Part shown: in pieces, positions 1-9,764 of the stretch
Layout: each line of letters begins with the position of its first letter
Position numbering within the stretch: the stretch's first letter is position 1
From: JBFGFX01 sp965232455
Lineage (GTDB): Bacteria > Pseudomonadota > Gammaproteobacteria > Steroidobacterales > Woeseiaceae
Length of the DNA: 64,000 bases
Assembly (NCBI GenBank): GCA_965232455.1
Contig: OZ246981.1
Location: 1,674,001 to 1,738,000 of the forward strand
Direction: 5' to 3'
Position numbers and translations under genes: made by a program
The notes under the pieces: model-generated
Database searches by the model: none
Seen by the model: the letters and a program-made list of their open reading frames with translations, nothing else
What the model was told of the DNA's origin: nothing

Positions 1-1
1 A

Positions 2-769
2 ACCGGCGAGTTTCGGATCGGCTTCGTTCCGGATGCGCCGCCGATGTCTTTCCTGGATCAAAACGGCGCCGCCATCGGCTATTCGATCGATCTTTGCCGC
101 CAGATCGCGTCCTCGATCCGAGAGGAAGCCGGCCTCGAAAAGATCGACCTGAGTTTCACGCCGTTGGTCTCGATGGAGGACCGTTTGAGCGCCGTCGAGA
201 AAGGCCTGGTCGACATCGAATGCGGTGCGACGACGGTAACCTTGTCTCGTCGCGAAAGGGTCGACTTCACGCTGATGACCTTCATCACCGGCGGAGCGGT
301 GGTCTCCCGGCGAGCAAAACCGATTTACACGCTGGACGATCTCGACAACAAGACCGTTGCGGTGGTTGGCGGCACCACGACGGAAGACGCATTGCGCGAC
401 TTCATGACGCTGAACGAAATGGATATCGAACTACGCAGGATCGAAACGCACGACCAGGGCATGGAGCTGCTCGACGACCGAAAGGTGGACGGTTATGCGT
501 CCGACCGCGCGATGTTGATCGGACAGGTCTTCAGAAGCGCCGACGCCGCCAACTATGCGTTGACACAAAGCGTTTTCTCGTTCGAGCCCTACTCGATGAT
601 GACCCGCCGCGGCGACACCGAGTTTCGCCTGGCGGCCGATCGCGCGCTGGCCGCCTTGTACAGGACGGCCCGCATACGGCGCCTTTACCAAAACTGGTTC
701 GGACGTCACGGTGAGCCGCTGTCGCCCATCGTCGAAGCAATGTACGAGTTCCAGGCAGTGGGTGAATAA
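2..769 (+). CDS. Amino-acid ABC transporter periplasmic binding protein, 5' truncated by window edge
   Basis: The reading frame is open from base 2, so the N-terminus, including any signal peptide, lies outside the window. The visible part begins with the lobe-1 strand of family 3 solute-binding proteins (FRIGFVPDAPPMSF, then a GYSIDLCR helix). It continues through the ERLSAVEKGLVDIECGATT-type segment and the VAVVGGTTTED hinge strand, and ends in the usual YQNWFGRHG tail. Family members bind polar amino acids (glutamate/aspartate type) in the periplasm and hand them to an ABC permease. No permease gene follows, so partners must lie upstream or elsewhere. The family call is firm; the ligand is unknown. 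Confidence 0.9.
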   Translation, partial: TGEFRIGFVPDAPPMSFLDQNGAAIGYSIDLCRQIASSIREEAGLEKIDLSFTPLVSMEDRLSAVEKGLVDIECGATTVTLSRRERVDFTLMTFITGGAVVSRRAKPIYTLDDLDNKTVAVVGGTTTEDALRDFMTLNEMDIELRRIETHDQGMELLDDRKVDGYASDRAMLIGQVFRSADAANYALTQSVFSFEPYSMMTRRGDTEFRLAADRALAALYRTARIRRLYQNWFGRHGEPLSPIVEAMYEFQAVGE

Positions 770-897
770 GCGGGCTCACGGAACTTTCCGCCGGCGGCGC
801 ACTCAATCTGATTCGGACCGCCGATCGTAGAATCCACGCCGCCCCGGCGCGTGGACCGCGTCGGTTTGCGACATCAACGAAGGTATACCGACCATCC

Positions 898-1581
898 ATG
901 TTCAGACGATCCGTATTCGTGTTACTGGTGTGTATCGGCGCCGCAGGCAAATCCGGCGCGCAGGAGTACGCGCCGGCAAACTTCAGTGGCGGCGAAAAAT
1001 CGTTGAGCGAGCTCATCGAGTTTCCGGAGCTGCGTGGCGACGCCAGCGTCACGATCTCATGCCTCGGCCTCCTGGAGCGCAGCGGCAAACTCGACAAGCA
1101 CGGCTGTTACGTCAGAAACCCCGGCGACGAGACCTTTGTCGCCGCCATTTACAAGGCGGTCAAGAAAGCGCGCCTCGTTCCGGCGGTTTATGACGGCAAA
1201 CCGGCCACGGTGGTATTCCAGTACCGCGTGCAGTTCGTACAGAAAGGTGAAGACAAGGAGATAAATTTCGCCGCCAATCCAGGATACGCGGAGAACGTCG
1301 AAGCCTACGGGCACGAACACGTTGCGGCTCAGCGGCTGTTCAGTAAGGAGGCCTGGCAAAAAGCCTGTCCGAAACAGGCAAGATTCTTCGTGCTGGTTAA
1401 GGCGAACGTCGACTTCGACGGAACGCCGGGCGCGGTGAGCGTCACGCACGGCGACGGCATCCCGATCACCGGAAAATGCCAGCAGGCGATCATCGACGAT
1501 GTCCTCAACAGTCGCTTCATACCGGCGATGGCGGACGGAGAGGCGGTGCCGTCGACGTTCATCGAACCGTTCGGTAACTGA
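898..1581 (+). CDS. Exported protein with two TonB_C-like segments
   Basis: 227 residues beginning with a short Sec-type leader (MFRRSVFVLLVCIGAAG) followed by AQ, so it is probably periplasmic. The mature part holds two similar stretches, about residues 50-115 and 150-225. Each has the TonB C-terminal pattern: a strand with Cys, a pair such as GKLDKHGCYV, then an A-A--ARFxPA--DGxxV ending (ARLVPAVYDGKPA and SRFIPAMADGEAV). Such domains occur in energy transducers and in free-standing exported proteins. No transmembrane anchor or proline-rich linker is present, so it is not a canonical TonB. The specific role is unknown. Confidence 0.75.
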   Translation: MFRRSVFVLLVCIGAAGKSGAQEYAPANFSGGEKSLSELIEFPELRGDASVTISCLGLLERSGKLDKHGCYVRNPGDETFVAAIYKAVKKARLVPAVYDGKPATVVFQYRVQFVQKGEDKEINFAANPGYAENVEAYGHEHVAAQRLFSKEAWQKACPKQARFFVLVKANVDFDGTPGAVSVTHGDGIPITGKCQQAIIDDVLNSRFIPAMADGEAVPSTFIEPFGN

Positions 1582-1612
1582 CGGCGACCTGACGGACAGC
1601 CGCCGGACAAAA

Positions 1613-2254
1613 TCAAACGCCCGGTCTGCCGAGTTCCGGCGGCAGGACCGACTCTATCCGTTCCATCACGTCCAGGCGGTGGATCAGGTCGTTGACGTAA
1701 TCCAGTTTGTCCGTTTCCAGTATCAGAACCTCACCCATATCGTAGGACGCGATCCACTGCTCGTACAACCGGTCCAGACGTTTGAGATAGGCGAGCGGCA
1801 CGTCCTGCTCCATCTCCCGCCCGCGCATCCGGATGCGCTTGCGCAACGTGCGCATCGAGCACCGCAGGTAAATCATGAGGTCGGGCGGCCGAATCGCATC
1901 GAGGATCGATTGGTAGAATCCGCGATAAGTCCGCCAATCACGAGAATCCATCATCCTCATCTCGTGCAGCGCCGTCGCGAATATCTCGGCGTCCTCGAAA
2001 ATCGTGCGATCTAGCACAACGACGCCGGGCATGCGATCGAGTTCCTGGTGGATGCGGAACTTGCTGCTGAGAAAATACAGCTGGGAGTGGAACGACCAGC
2101 GCTTCATGTCGGCGTAGAAATCCGGCAGATAGGGATTGTCCTCGTTCGGTTCGTAGAACGGCGAGATCCCATAAGTGCTGCTCAGGAATTCCACGAGCGT
2201 CGACTTGCCGGCGCCCATGTTGCCCGCAACCGCAATCGTGCGCTTCACGCCCAA
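1613..2254 (-). CDS. Deoxynucleoside kinase family protein
   Basis: 213 residues with the complete dNK signature: P-loop AGNMGAGKST near residues 10-19, the EPNEDNPYLPDFY substrate-site segment, DRTIFEDAEIFA (the DRS-like motif) and the arginine-rich lid RMRGREMEQ. Bacterial relatives phosphorylate deoxyadenosine, deoxyguanosine or deoxycytidine with ATP for nucleotide salvage in the cytoplasm. The frame has no ATG before the P-loop strand: it starts either at TTG (2254) or at GTG (2248), and no convincing Shine-Dalgarno decides between them. It is convergent with the upstream TonB_C-like gene. Confidence 0.9.
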   Translation of the reverse strand: MGVKRTIAVAGNMGAGKSTLVEFLSSTYGISPFYEPNEDNPYLPDFYADMKRWSFHSQLYFLSSKFRIHQELDRMPGVVVLDRTIFEDAEIFATALHEMRMMDSRDWRTYRGFYQSILDAIRPPDLMIYLRCSMRTLRKRIRMRGREMEQDVPLAYLKRLDRLYEQWIASYDMGEVLILETDKLDYVNDLIHRLDVMERIESVLPPELGRPGV

Positions 2255-2380
2255 CGGCCCGGCGACAACGTCGGGAACCGCCCGGGTGTTTCAGGTCGCC
2301 TCCTCCGGAACGACCTCAAATACGTAAGCTGTCGCCAAATCAACGGATTGTCCTTACCGTCGGCATGACGGTGCGTGCAA

Positions 2381-4201
2381 TCAATCGGATTCGTACACCA
2401 CGTTACCACCGACAACGGTCGTCAACACCTTGACGTCCTTTATGCCGTCGGGGTCCATCGTCAGCAGGTTATCCGACAGCACGACAAAATCCGCCAGCTT
2501 GCCGACCGTGATGCTGCCTTTGATGTCCTCCTCATACGCCGCGTACGCCGTGTTGAGCGTGTAGGCCTTGATGGCTTCCTCGATGGTCAGCTTCTCCTTC
2601 GGAAACCAGCCGCCCTCCGGTTGGCCCGTCAGCGTCTTGCGGGTAACCGCGGCGTACAGTCCGAGCATGGGATTCAGATAATAGCGCGATGCGTTCGTGC
2701 CCGGAGAGTCCGAGCCAAAGCTCACGATCGCTCCGGAGTCCCAGAGCCGGCGAAACGCATAGGCGCCGCGTGAACGGTCCCGACCGATACGCTCTTCCAT
2801 CCAGCGCATGTCATCGGACGTGTGAAACGGTTGCACCTCGGCAACGATATTCATTCTCCCGCCCCGTTCAATGTCCCGGTCCGTCATCACCTGAGCGTGC
2901 ACCAGGCGAAACCGCCGGTCTTTTTCGCCGTTTTCCTCGATGATGCGTTCCAACATATCCATCAGATAACCGTTGGCTTCGTCACCGATGGCGTGGACCG
3001 TAAGCTGAATATCGGCCGCATCGGCCTGCAGCGCCAGTCGTTCCAGGCGGCTTTGCATTTGTTCGGGACTCTGCGGGCTGCGCTCGAACGGGAACATGAT
3101 GTCCCGCCAGATTCCACGACTGCTCGGGTTGTGGGTATAGGGCTCGTAGAACCGGGCTGAGCTGTTGCCCATGATACCGTCGATCCATGCCTTGACCGCG
3201 CCGAAGCGAATCCATTCGTCACCGAATCCGACGCGGATGCCCAGATCTGCAAGCGACTGCCACTTGTCGAGCGTCGGCCGATACCGTACGCGGGCGGTCA
3301 TCTTTCCCTCGTCACGAAGCTCACGATAGATATCGACCTGTACGGGTGGCGACGTGACGTCCGAATAGCTCGTGATACCCACTTCCCTCATCTGGCGCCA
3401 GGCGCGCAGGGTTTCTTGAATGAGCTGTTCCCGGGACGGTGCGGGGATAATGCCGTCGAACAGCGCCCGCACGTTGTCACGTACTAAAACGGTTGACTCG
3501 ACGGCCCCGGACACCGGATTGAACAGCGCCCCCGTCGGTTCTCCGTCCCGGTCACGCTCGACGGCAACGCCATCGGGGTCCGGCGTGCTTGCGGAAATGC
3601 CGGCGGCTGCCAGTGCGGCGCTGTTAGCCATGTAGACCTTACGGTCAAATCGCCGTACCAACACCGGGCGATCACTCGTAAAGGAGTCGATCATTCGCTT
3701 ATTCGGCAGGAAAAAGCTGCCGTAGAGATCATCGGGATTGACTTCCCTTCCCGCTTCGGCAACGTCACCTTCCGCCCAGGCCTCATAGGCGGACCAGTCA
3801 CCCCCCGTTATCCACGTGCCGGGCGCGTATCGTCGGTGAACGTCACGCACGCGCGCGACGAAGGTCCGCTCATCGGAGACGTCCAGCAGGTTGAGCCCGT
3901 AAAGAAGACGCCCGGTCGTCGCAAAATGCACGTGGTTATCGTTGTAGCCAGGCGTCACGAGCTTGCCGCCCAGATCAATAACGCGTGTGTTGCGGCCGAT
4001 ATGTCGATCGACCCCGGCGTCCGAGCCGACATAAACGATACGGTCCCGCAGAGAGGCAACCGCCTCGGCGCGAGGGGTCTCGTCATCGACCGTCCAGATG
4101 ACGCCGTTGCGCAATACGAGATCTGCTTCCTGCGCCAACGCAGGCAACACCGGCAAGGTCACGAGCAGCAGGCCCGCGACAAAACGAAGGTTGGTTCTCA
4201 T
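2381..4201 (-). CDS. Exported amidohydrolase (YtcJ-like)
   Basis: About 606 residues. I start it at the ATG at 4201 rather than 4219 because GGGGGA sits five bases upstream and the product then opens with a clean leader (MRTNLRFVAGLLLVTLPVLPALAQ). Metal-site features of the amidohydrolase superfamily are present: NDNHVHF (HxH), VHAIGDEANG, VHAQVM and SFGSDSPGTN with the final Asp. The C-terminal strand set (KGSITVGKLADFVVLSDN) is typical. YtcJ-like enzymes hydrolyse N-acyl or formamide bonds; the substrate here is unknown. A Sec leader places it in the periplasm, unlike most cytoplasmic members. Confidence 0.9.
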   Translation of the reverse strand: MRTNLRFVAGLLLVTLPVLPALAQEADLVLRNGVIWTVDDETPRAEAVASLRDRIVYVGSDAGVDRHIGRNTRVIDLGGKLVTPGYNDNHVHFATTGRLLYGLNLLDVSDERTFVARVRDVHRRYAPGTWITGGDWSAYEAWAEGDVAEAGREVNPDDLYGSFFLPNKRMIDSFTSDRPVLVRRFDRKVYMANSAALAAAGISASTPDPDGVAVERDRDGEPTGALFNPVSGAVESTVLVRDNVRALFDGIIPAPSREQLIQETLRAWRQMREVGITSYSDVTSPPVQVDIYRELRDEGKMTARVRYRPTLDKWQSLADLGIRVGFGDEWIRFGAVKAWIDGIMGNSSARFYEPYTHNPSSRGIWRDIMFPFERSPQSPEQMQSRLERLALQADAADIQLTVHAIGDEANGYLMDMLERIIEENGEKDRRFRLVHAQVMTDRDIERGGRMNIVAEVQPFHTSDDMRWMEERIGRDRSRGAYAFRRLWDSGAIVSFGSDSPGTNASRYYLNPMLGLYAAVTRKTLTGQPEGGWFPKEKLTIEEAIKAYTLNTAYAAYEEDIKGSITVGKLADFVVLSDNLLTMDPDGIKDVKVLTTVVGGNVVYESD

Positions 4202-4359
4202 GGTTTCCCCCAGCGGCATACCCAGCCGGAAATCGGCTCAAATTTGAGCACACCCGATAGGGCTATTCAATTGCGCCCGCAGAACCGGCTCGGTGGGCTG
4301 ATTCGCTTGACGAGATAGTGCGGATCCGCCCGACCGGGCGTCAGGCTGCCCATGGTAAG

Positions 4360-4926
4360 TCAGTTGTCGCCCTCACCGCTCCAGTCACAGCCGTCGCAGT
4401 CCGGTGAGATACCGTTTTCCGACAACACCTGAAGGATCAGCTCACGCCAGGTATCGTTTGGCGACCACACCGTATCCATGTCGGCTTTTGCCTCGCCGAC
4501 CGCGACACCCTCATGGACAACCCGGTACAAAAAGCTGAATGCGGACGCGCGGTAGTTGACCTGGCAATGCAGAAGAGTCTTCTTCTTCGGTGCTCTTTGC
4601 ATCGCTCCCGCAAAAAGCTTGAAGTCGCTGGCGGTTGGCGCGTTCCATTCCACGGGGATGTGCACATACTCCATACCGAGGTTCTTGACGACGCGATCCT
4701 CATTCTCGAGCGAGTTGTCGTGATCGCTGTACGCGATGTAAACGACCCGCTCGAAACCCGCCTCCCTGGCGGCGGCCAGCTGCTCGGCGTCGGGCTGCCC
4801 GGAGCTCGAGAACGTCGCCGAATACTCCCGATAGTTGATAATATCGTCCACATTGCCCTGCGCACCGGCCGTGCCGGAGAGCACCGTCAAACCGACACAG
4901 ATTCCGGGGATCATGATCTTTCGCAT
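4360..4926 (-). CDS. Exported protein-tyrosine-phosphatase-like protein
   Basis: 188 residues with a leader (MRKIMIPGICVGLTVLSGTAGAQG) and an RBS-like AAGGTG before ATG 4926. The fold segments match the small DSP/DUF442-type phosphatases: a YIAYSDHDN strand, a YVHIPVEW strand, and the loop LLHCQVNYRASAF at about residues 117-129. That loop has Cys and Arg separated by four residues (C-x4-R) instead of the classical C-x5-R, as in beta-lactamase-hydrolase-like phosphatases. Activity would be phosphatase-like in the periplasm. Function is unproven. Confidence 0.75.
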   Translation of the reverse strand: MRKIMIPGICVGLTVLSGTAGAQGNVDDIINYREYSATFSSSGQPDAEQLAAAREAGFERVVYIAYSDHDNSLENEDRVVKNLGMEYVHIPVEWNAPTASDFKLFAGAMQRAPKKKTLLHCQVNYRASAFSFLYRVVHEGVAVGEAKADMDTVWSPNDTWRELILQVLSENGISPDCDGCDWSGEGDN

Positions 4927-5116
4927 AACGCACCTTGGAGCTCGGATGAAAGCAGGGGATTATCGGACGAATGAGGGCAAATTGCATGAACAAAATGTTT
5001 GGGCAAGGCCCATAGGTAATAGCCGAATCCTATATCGCCGAGTACGGATTCCCGCCGGTTGTGACGGGCGGTAAGCTGATGACTGGACGAAAACCGACTA
5101 GAGCGTAATAGAGACA

Positions 5117-6043
5117 ATGACCGATAACGACAAGATCCTCGCCATAATCGAACCCGACATTCATCCTCACGAAGTCGTCGAACGCGCCGCGTGGCTCGCC
5201 AGAATCAATGGCTGTGGCGTTGATCTCCTTCTGTGTGATCCGGACGTGGGACCGCTGCATGCGGGCTGGTACCTGTCCAACGAGGCCAAGGAGATCGGAG
5301 AGCAGATCGCAACGGCACAGACGGAGATGATAGAGGATCTGGCGGACAATATTCGCGCAACGGACATCGACGTCTCGACCGGCATTCTCGAAGACCGGCC
5401 GATCGCCGAAGCCATCGTCAATCAGGTGAACGAACGCAGGCCGAAATATCTTGTAAAAGGTACCCACTATCACACCGCGGCCGAGCGGGCCATTTTCGTC
5501 GACACGGACTGGCAGCTCGTACGCAGCTGTCCCTGCCCGCTATACCTGGTGAAACCAAAAGAGGTGCGGGACAATCCGGTGATCGTCGCGGCCGTCGACC
5601 CAACGCACAGCCACGACAAGCCGGCCGCGCTCGATCAGGTGATCGTCCGAAACGCCCAGCACATCGCCGCTGCTACAGACGGCGAGGTCCATCTCCTGCA
5701 CACGTACCAACGCCTCTCCGGGGTCGGCAGCGCAGCTACGCGGACGTTCAAACCCATAAAGCTGCCGCTGGACGAACTCGATGAACGCATCAAGTCGGAG
5801 CACCGCGAGAAACTGGACGCACTGGCGGAAAGCTGCGGCATCGAGCCCGATCGCGTGCACCAGCTGCCCGGCCGAACACGCGAGTTGCTGCCGATGTTTA
5901 CCCGCACCAACGGCGCCGATCTCGTCGTCATGGGTGCGCTCGCCCGCTGGGGATTAAAACGTTCGATACTGGGCAGCACGGCGGAACGGGTACTCGACCA
6001 CCTGCCCTGCGACGTGCTCATCGTAAGGCTCGATGAAAGCTGA
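5117..6043 (+). CDS. Tandem universal stress protein (UspE-like)
   Basis: 308 residues holding two Usp domains (about 1-145 and 155-308). The second keeps the ATP-binding pattern G-x2-x-G-x9-GS/T (GALARWGLKRSILGST) followed by AERVLDHLPCDVLIVR. The first has a degenerate loop (KGTHYHTAAERAIF) but retains the CPCPLYLVK end strand, as in UspE-type proteins. It is a cytoplasmic stress protein. The ATG at 5117 has only a weak purine stretch upstream. It converges with the oligopeptidase gene, the two stops being only a few bases apart. Confidence 0.92.
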   Translation: MTDNDKILAIIEPDIHPHEVVERAAWLARINGCGVDLLLCDPDVGPLHAGWYLSNEAKEIGEQIATAQTEMIEDLADNIRATDIDVSTGILEDRPIAEAIVNQVNERRPKYLVKGTHYHTAAERAIFVDTDWQLVRSCPCPLYLVKPKEVRDNPVIVAAVDPTHSHDKPAALDQVIVRNAQHIAAATDGEVHLLHTYQRLSGVGSAATRTFKPIKLPLDELDERIKSEHREKLDALAESCGIEPDRVHQLPGRTRELLPMFTRTNGADLVVMGALARWGLKRSILGSTAERVLDHLPCDVLIVRLDES

Positions 6044-6049
6044 CCTCCG

Positions 6050-8134
6050 TCATCCTTCGTCCCCCTGCCCTTCGAGCATCAAGAAAAACGTATAGACGAG
6101 CGCGGTATCTTCCAGGCTGCGATAGCGCCCGGTCTTACCGCTGTGCCCTGCCTGCATGTCGGTCCAAAGCAAAATCAGGTTCTCGTCCGTCTTTTCGGCC
6201 CTGAGTTTGGCGACCCATTTGGCGGGCTCCCAATACTGCACCTGAGAATCGTGCAGGCCGGTAGTCACCAGCAGGTTCGGATATCCCTGCTTTTGCACAT
6301 TGTCATAGGGAGAATAGCCGAGCATGAATTCGTAGGCGGATTTTTCCGCCGGGTTACCCCACTCGTCGAATTCACCGGTCGTCAACGGAATCGTCGTATC
6401 AAGCATCGTCGTTACGACGTCGACAAACGGCACTCGCGTTGCCATGCCGTTGTAGAGTTTAGCCGATTGATTCGCCACCGCGCCTATCAGGAGGCCGCCG
6501 GCGCTGCCTCCGCTGGCGTAACAACGTTCGGGTGATGTGTAACCCGCGTCGATCAGGTGACTTGTGACGTCGACAAAATCATTGAACGTATTCGTTTTCT
6601 TGAACTGCCGTCCATCGTAATACCACTGGCGGCCCATCTCCGACCCGCCGCGCACGTGCGCGATCGCGTAAACGAACCCCCGATCCAGAAGGCTGAAAAC
6701 GTCCGGGTCGAAATCGGGGTCGATGCTGATCCCGTACGAACCGTAGCCATAGACGAGCAAAGGCTGCGAGCCGTCTTTGACGAACCCGTTTCGGTAAACG
6801 AGGGAAACAGGCACGACGACGCCGTCTCTCGCTGTCACGAGGAGTCGTTCAGACCGATAATGTCGCCGATCGAAGCCGCCGAGCACTTCCTGTTCCTTGA
6901 CCAGAGTGCGGCGACGTGTCGACAAATCGAAATCGTAGGTCGACTCCGGCGTGGTCAATGACTCGTAGGTATAACGCAGTTCCGCGGTGGAGTACCGATA
7001 GTTGTCATCCGGACAAACGGTATAAACCGTCTCGTCGAAAGGGACCCGGAATCGTTCGTGCGTTCGGCGATCAACGACCTCGATCTGATCCAATCCCTGA
7101 ACGACCGTGCTCAGGACGATGTAGTCCTCGAACACCTCGATACTGTCGATCAGTACGTCACTCCGGTGTTCGACGGTTTCCTCCCAGTTTTCTTTCGCGG
7201 TGCGATCCAGGGGCGTCTCCATCACCCTGAAGTTTTTCGCGCCGTCGTTGGACAGGATGAAAAATCGATCGACGCCGTCGGTGACGAAATATTCGTGATC
7301 CGCTTCGCGCGGATGCAAGAGAGACGGCTCGGCGGAAGGCTCCTCCGCCGGCAGGTAACGGACTTCGGTCGACAGCGTGGCGACGCTCGACAGAAACAAG
7401 TACTTGCCGGACAGGGAGCGCTCGACGCTCAGCCAGTTCGTATCGTCGTCCTCCTGATATACCAGGACATCCTCGCCGCCGCCCAGGACATGGCGCAGCA
7501 CCTGATAATCGCGAAGCGTTTCTCTGTCCTGGCGCGTATAAAAAAGCGTCCTGCCGTCGTTCGCCCACTCGCAATTGTCGCTGACTTCCGGGATTTCATC
7601 GCTTAGCAGCTCACCGTCGGTCAGGCTGATGAACCTCAATGTAAAAAAGCGTCTGCCTTCGGTGTCGACGCCAAACACGGCCACGCGATGATCGGGCGAT
7701 ACGTTGAAATTGCGCAACGAGAAGTAGTCATGGCCTTTGGCCAACTCGTTGACGTCGAGCAATATCTGTTCGGCTGCCGTGAGCGACCCCAGGCGGCGGC
7801 AGTAGATTGGATACTCCCGCCCGGCCTCATAGCGGTGATAATAGAAATAGTCGCCGTCGCGGTACGGCGCCGAACACTCGTCCGGAGGAATCCTTGCCCG
7901 CATTTCCTCGATCAACCGGGTCTTGAGCGGCTCATAGGGACGGAGGACCTCCTCCGTGTAGGCGTTCTCGGCCCGCAGGTACCCGACAACCCTGGGGTCA
8001 TCACGTTTGCGCAGCCAGTAATAATCGTCTATCCGCGTTTGACCGTGGATGGTCATTCGGTAAGGAGTTTTCTCTGCGCTTGGTGCGCCGCCCGGCGCCT
8101 CGTATGTTGCGCCGTCCGATTTCCTTTTCGACAT
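6050..8134 (-). CDS. ptrB: Oligopeptidase B (S9A serine peptidase)
   Basis: About 694 residues when started at ATG 8134 (GAGG four to five bases upstream); a longer frame to 8227 exists but would overlap the divergent gene region. The N-terminal propeller begins with the family signature YYWLRKRDDPRVVGYL. The alpha/beta-hydrolase half carries the nucleophile loop ASGGSAGGLL, the acid loop TGLHDSQVQYWEPAKWV and the histidine in MQAGHSGKTGRY. PtrB enzymes cleave short peptides after Arg or Lys in the cytoplasm. No leader is visible with the chosen start. Confidence 0.93.
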   Translation of the reverse strand: MSKRKSDGATYEAPGGAPSAEKTPYRMTIHGQTRIDDYYWLRKRDDPRVVGYLRAENAYTEEVLRPYEPLKTRLIEEMRARIPPDECSAPYRDGDYFYYHRYEAGREYPIYCRRLGSLTAAEQILLDVNELAKGHDYFSLRNFNVSPDHRVAVFGVDTEGRRFFTLRFISLTDGELLSDEIPEVSDNCEWANDGRTLFYTRQDRETLRDYQVLRHVLGGGEDVLVYQEDDDTNWLSVERSLSGKYLFLSSVATLSTEVRYLPAEEPSAEPSLLHPREADHEYFVTDGVDRFFILSNDGAKNFRVMETPLDRTAKENWEETVEHRSDVLIDSIEVFEDYIVLSTVVQGLDQIEVVDRRTHERFRVPFDETVYTVCPDDNYRYSTAELRYTYESLTTPESTYDFDLSTRRRTLVKEQEVLGGFDRRHYRSERLLVTARDGVVVPVSLVYRNGFVKDGSQPLLVYGYGSYGISIDPDFDPDVFSLLDRGFVYAIAHVRGGSEMGRQWYYDGRQFKKTNTFNDFVDVTSHLIDAGYTSPERCYASGGSAGGLLIGAVANQSAKLYNGMATRVPFVDVVTTMLDTTIPLTTGEFDEWGNPAEKSAYEFMLGYSPYDNVQKQGYPNLLVTTGLHDSQVQYWEPAKWVAKLRAEKTDENLILLWTDMQAGHSGKTGRYRSLEDTALVYTFFLMLEGQGDEG

Positions 8135-8278
8135 GTCCTCGGTTTTCCTGCTATAACGTCCGCTGTCGCGAATTGAGCCGATTTGCATACGGGAATGAAT
8201 GATAGGCAAGGACAGGGATCGAGTCATTCCTTCCGGTCAGCGGCGCGCGAAACCCACTCAGCCACGAGAATTCGTCCG

Positions 8279-9205
8279 ATGAACAGATCCGCCGCCGTGT
8301 TGTTCGGCCTTTTCCTCGCAACCGCCGCCCCGGCCGACGAACGGCGCTCGCTGGAGGAACTGATGTCCGGTTGGGGCACCGACCTCGACAACGCCGTGGT
8401 CACCGCCGAGACCTTGAAGCCCGGACTGCATGTTTTGAGAGGCGCCGGCGGCGCGGTGCTGGCGTCGATCGGTGAACAGGGGGTGTTGATGGTCGACGAC
8501 CAGTTCCCCCAGGTGGTGCCCAAATTGCAAGCCAAGATCGCCGAACTGGGCGGCGGCGACATCGACTACGTCGTCAATACTCACTGGCATTTCGACCATG
8601 CGGACGGAAATCCGCTCCTCGGCGCGTCCGGCTCACGGATCATTGCACACAGCAACTCCCGACGGCAGATGCAAGTGTCCACCAAAGTGTCCTACGTCGG
8701 CTTCCACTACGTGCAACCGCCCTATCCGCCGGAGGGTCTGCCCGTCATCACCTTCGACAACTCGATGACACTGCACTTCAACGGGCAAGAGGTTGATTTG
8801 CAGTATTTTGGGCCCGCACATACCACGGGAGACGCGGCGGTCTTCTTTCGCGGCGACAACGTCGTGCACGTCGGCGATCTGTATAGCGGCGGTTATCCCT
8901 ACATCGATGCAGCCAACGGCGGCTCATTGTCCGGTTTGATCGCGGTTTGCCGCGCCATCGCAGAACAAATCGACGCGGACACGAAACTCGTGTCGGGTCA
9001 CGCGCCGGTGGCGTCACGGGACGAGTTTCTCGCGTACATCGCGATGCTGGAGACGTCCTATGAGGGCCTGAGGAAACTGGTTGCCGACGGCGCGTCGCTG
9101 GACGAGGTCCTGGCCGCGAATCCAACGGCGGAGTTTGACGCCGAACGGGGCAACCCGACGCTTTTTCTGACGATGGCGTATCAGGCGCTCACACGCCCGC
9201 AGTAG
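8279..9205 (+). CDS. Exported metallo-beta-lactamase-fold hydrolase
   Basis: 308 residues from ATG 8279, which gives a leader (MNRSAAVLFGLFLATAAPADE); an upstream in-frame ATG at 8183 would add an implausible N-terminus. The zinc site motif is NTHWHFDHADGN (HxHxDH) near residue 101. Later ligands appear as FGPAHTTGDAAVFF (His), VHVGDLYSGG (Asp) and SGHAPVA (His). Relatives are periplasmic MBL-fold enzymes of mixed function, so a substrate cannot be named. It is divergent from the oligopeptidase B gene with a short shared promoter region. Confidence 0.9.
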   Translation: MNRSAAVLFGLFLATAAPADERRSLEELMSGWGTDLDNAVVTAETLKPGLHVLRGAGGAVLASIGEQGVLMVDDQFPQVVPKLQAKIAELGGGDIDYVVNTHWHFDHADGNPLLGASGSRIIAHSNSRRQMQVSTKVSYVGFHYVQPPYPPEGLPVITFDNSMTLHFNGQEVDLQYFGPAHTTGDAAVFFRGDNVVHVGDLYSGGYPYIDAANGGSLSGLIAVCRAIAEQIDADTKLVSGHAPVASRDEFLAYIAMLETSYEGLRKLVADGASLDEVLAANPTAEFDAERGNPTLFLTMAYQALTRPQ

Positions 9206-9228
9206 CACACGGTCGAGCGCGCGTCTTT

Positions 9229-9435
9229 CTACCGTCCGCTCATCAAATCGGCACAGCCGCAGCTTGGCGCCAATTCGCGCTCAGGCTCATACAGCCCGCT
9301 GCACACCATGATCGTGCCGGTCGGACAGTAGCTCGCGTTGCTTGCCAGCCGAAACGGCTTCGCGGTGCCGGCCGCACAACCCGATAACGCGATCGCCAAA
9401 CAAAGCGTCAATGTCGTTTTTGCGTCCATGGCCAT
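9229..9435 (-). CDS. Small lipoprotein, unknown function
   Basis: 68 residues from ATG 9435, supported by GAGGAG seven bases upstream; a second ATG lies at 9429. The lipobox is LAIALSGC, with Cys at about residue 19. The mature peptide is about 50 residues with four more cysteines (YCPTGTIMVC and SCGCADLMSGR), suggesting a disulfide-stabilised outer-membrane-anchored peptide. I do not recognise a named family. Confidence 0.7.
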   Translation of the reverse strand: MAMDAKTTLTLCLAIALSGCAAGTAKPFRLASNASYCPTGTIMVCSGLYEPERELAPSCGCADLMSGR

Positions 9436-9764
9436 GACCCTACTCCTCTCGGATACCCGATCCGCAACACCCGTCACGAATCGCCCCTGCCATTCAATCC
9501 TTAACAATTTCTTAATAAAAATGCCAACAAATTGTCATGAAAAGAGTTTAGCAGCTTCGGCCTCCCTGACGACGGATGCAGCTCACGATTCATCATAAAT
9601 TAACCATATCGAAACAAAATCCTGCAAAATGGCGGCAAAATGACCACCGTTCGATACTATTCACCGCCACGCGATACAAAAACCGACGGCGCCCAGAATT
9701 GTGGCGCCGATGACAACGGCGATGAGAGCCGCGATAAGAACCGGAAACCGGTGCAGGGGGATTC
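9436..9764. other. Intergenic region, AT-rich
   Basis: The span between the small lipoprotein and the permease contains an AT-rich stretch (about 9498-9630) likely to carry the lipoprotein promoter on the minus strand. A hydrophobic 36-codon minus-strand frame (9661-9771, TTG start) overlaps the permease start; see findings. Nothing else is evident. Confidence 0.4.

Noticed and set aside
531..1097. 188-codon minus-strand frame
   Set aside because: Overlaps two supported plus-strand genes and reads as low-complexity Arg/Ser shadow sequence.
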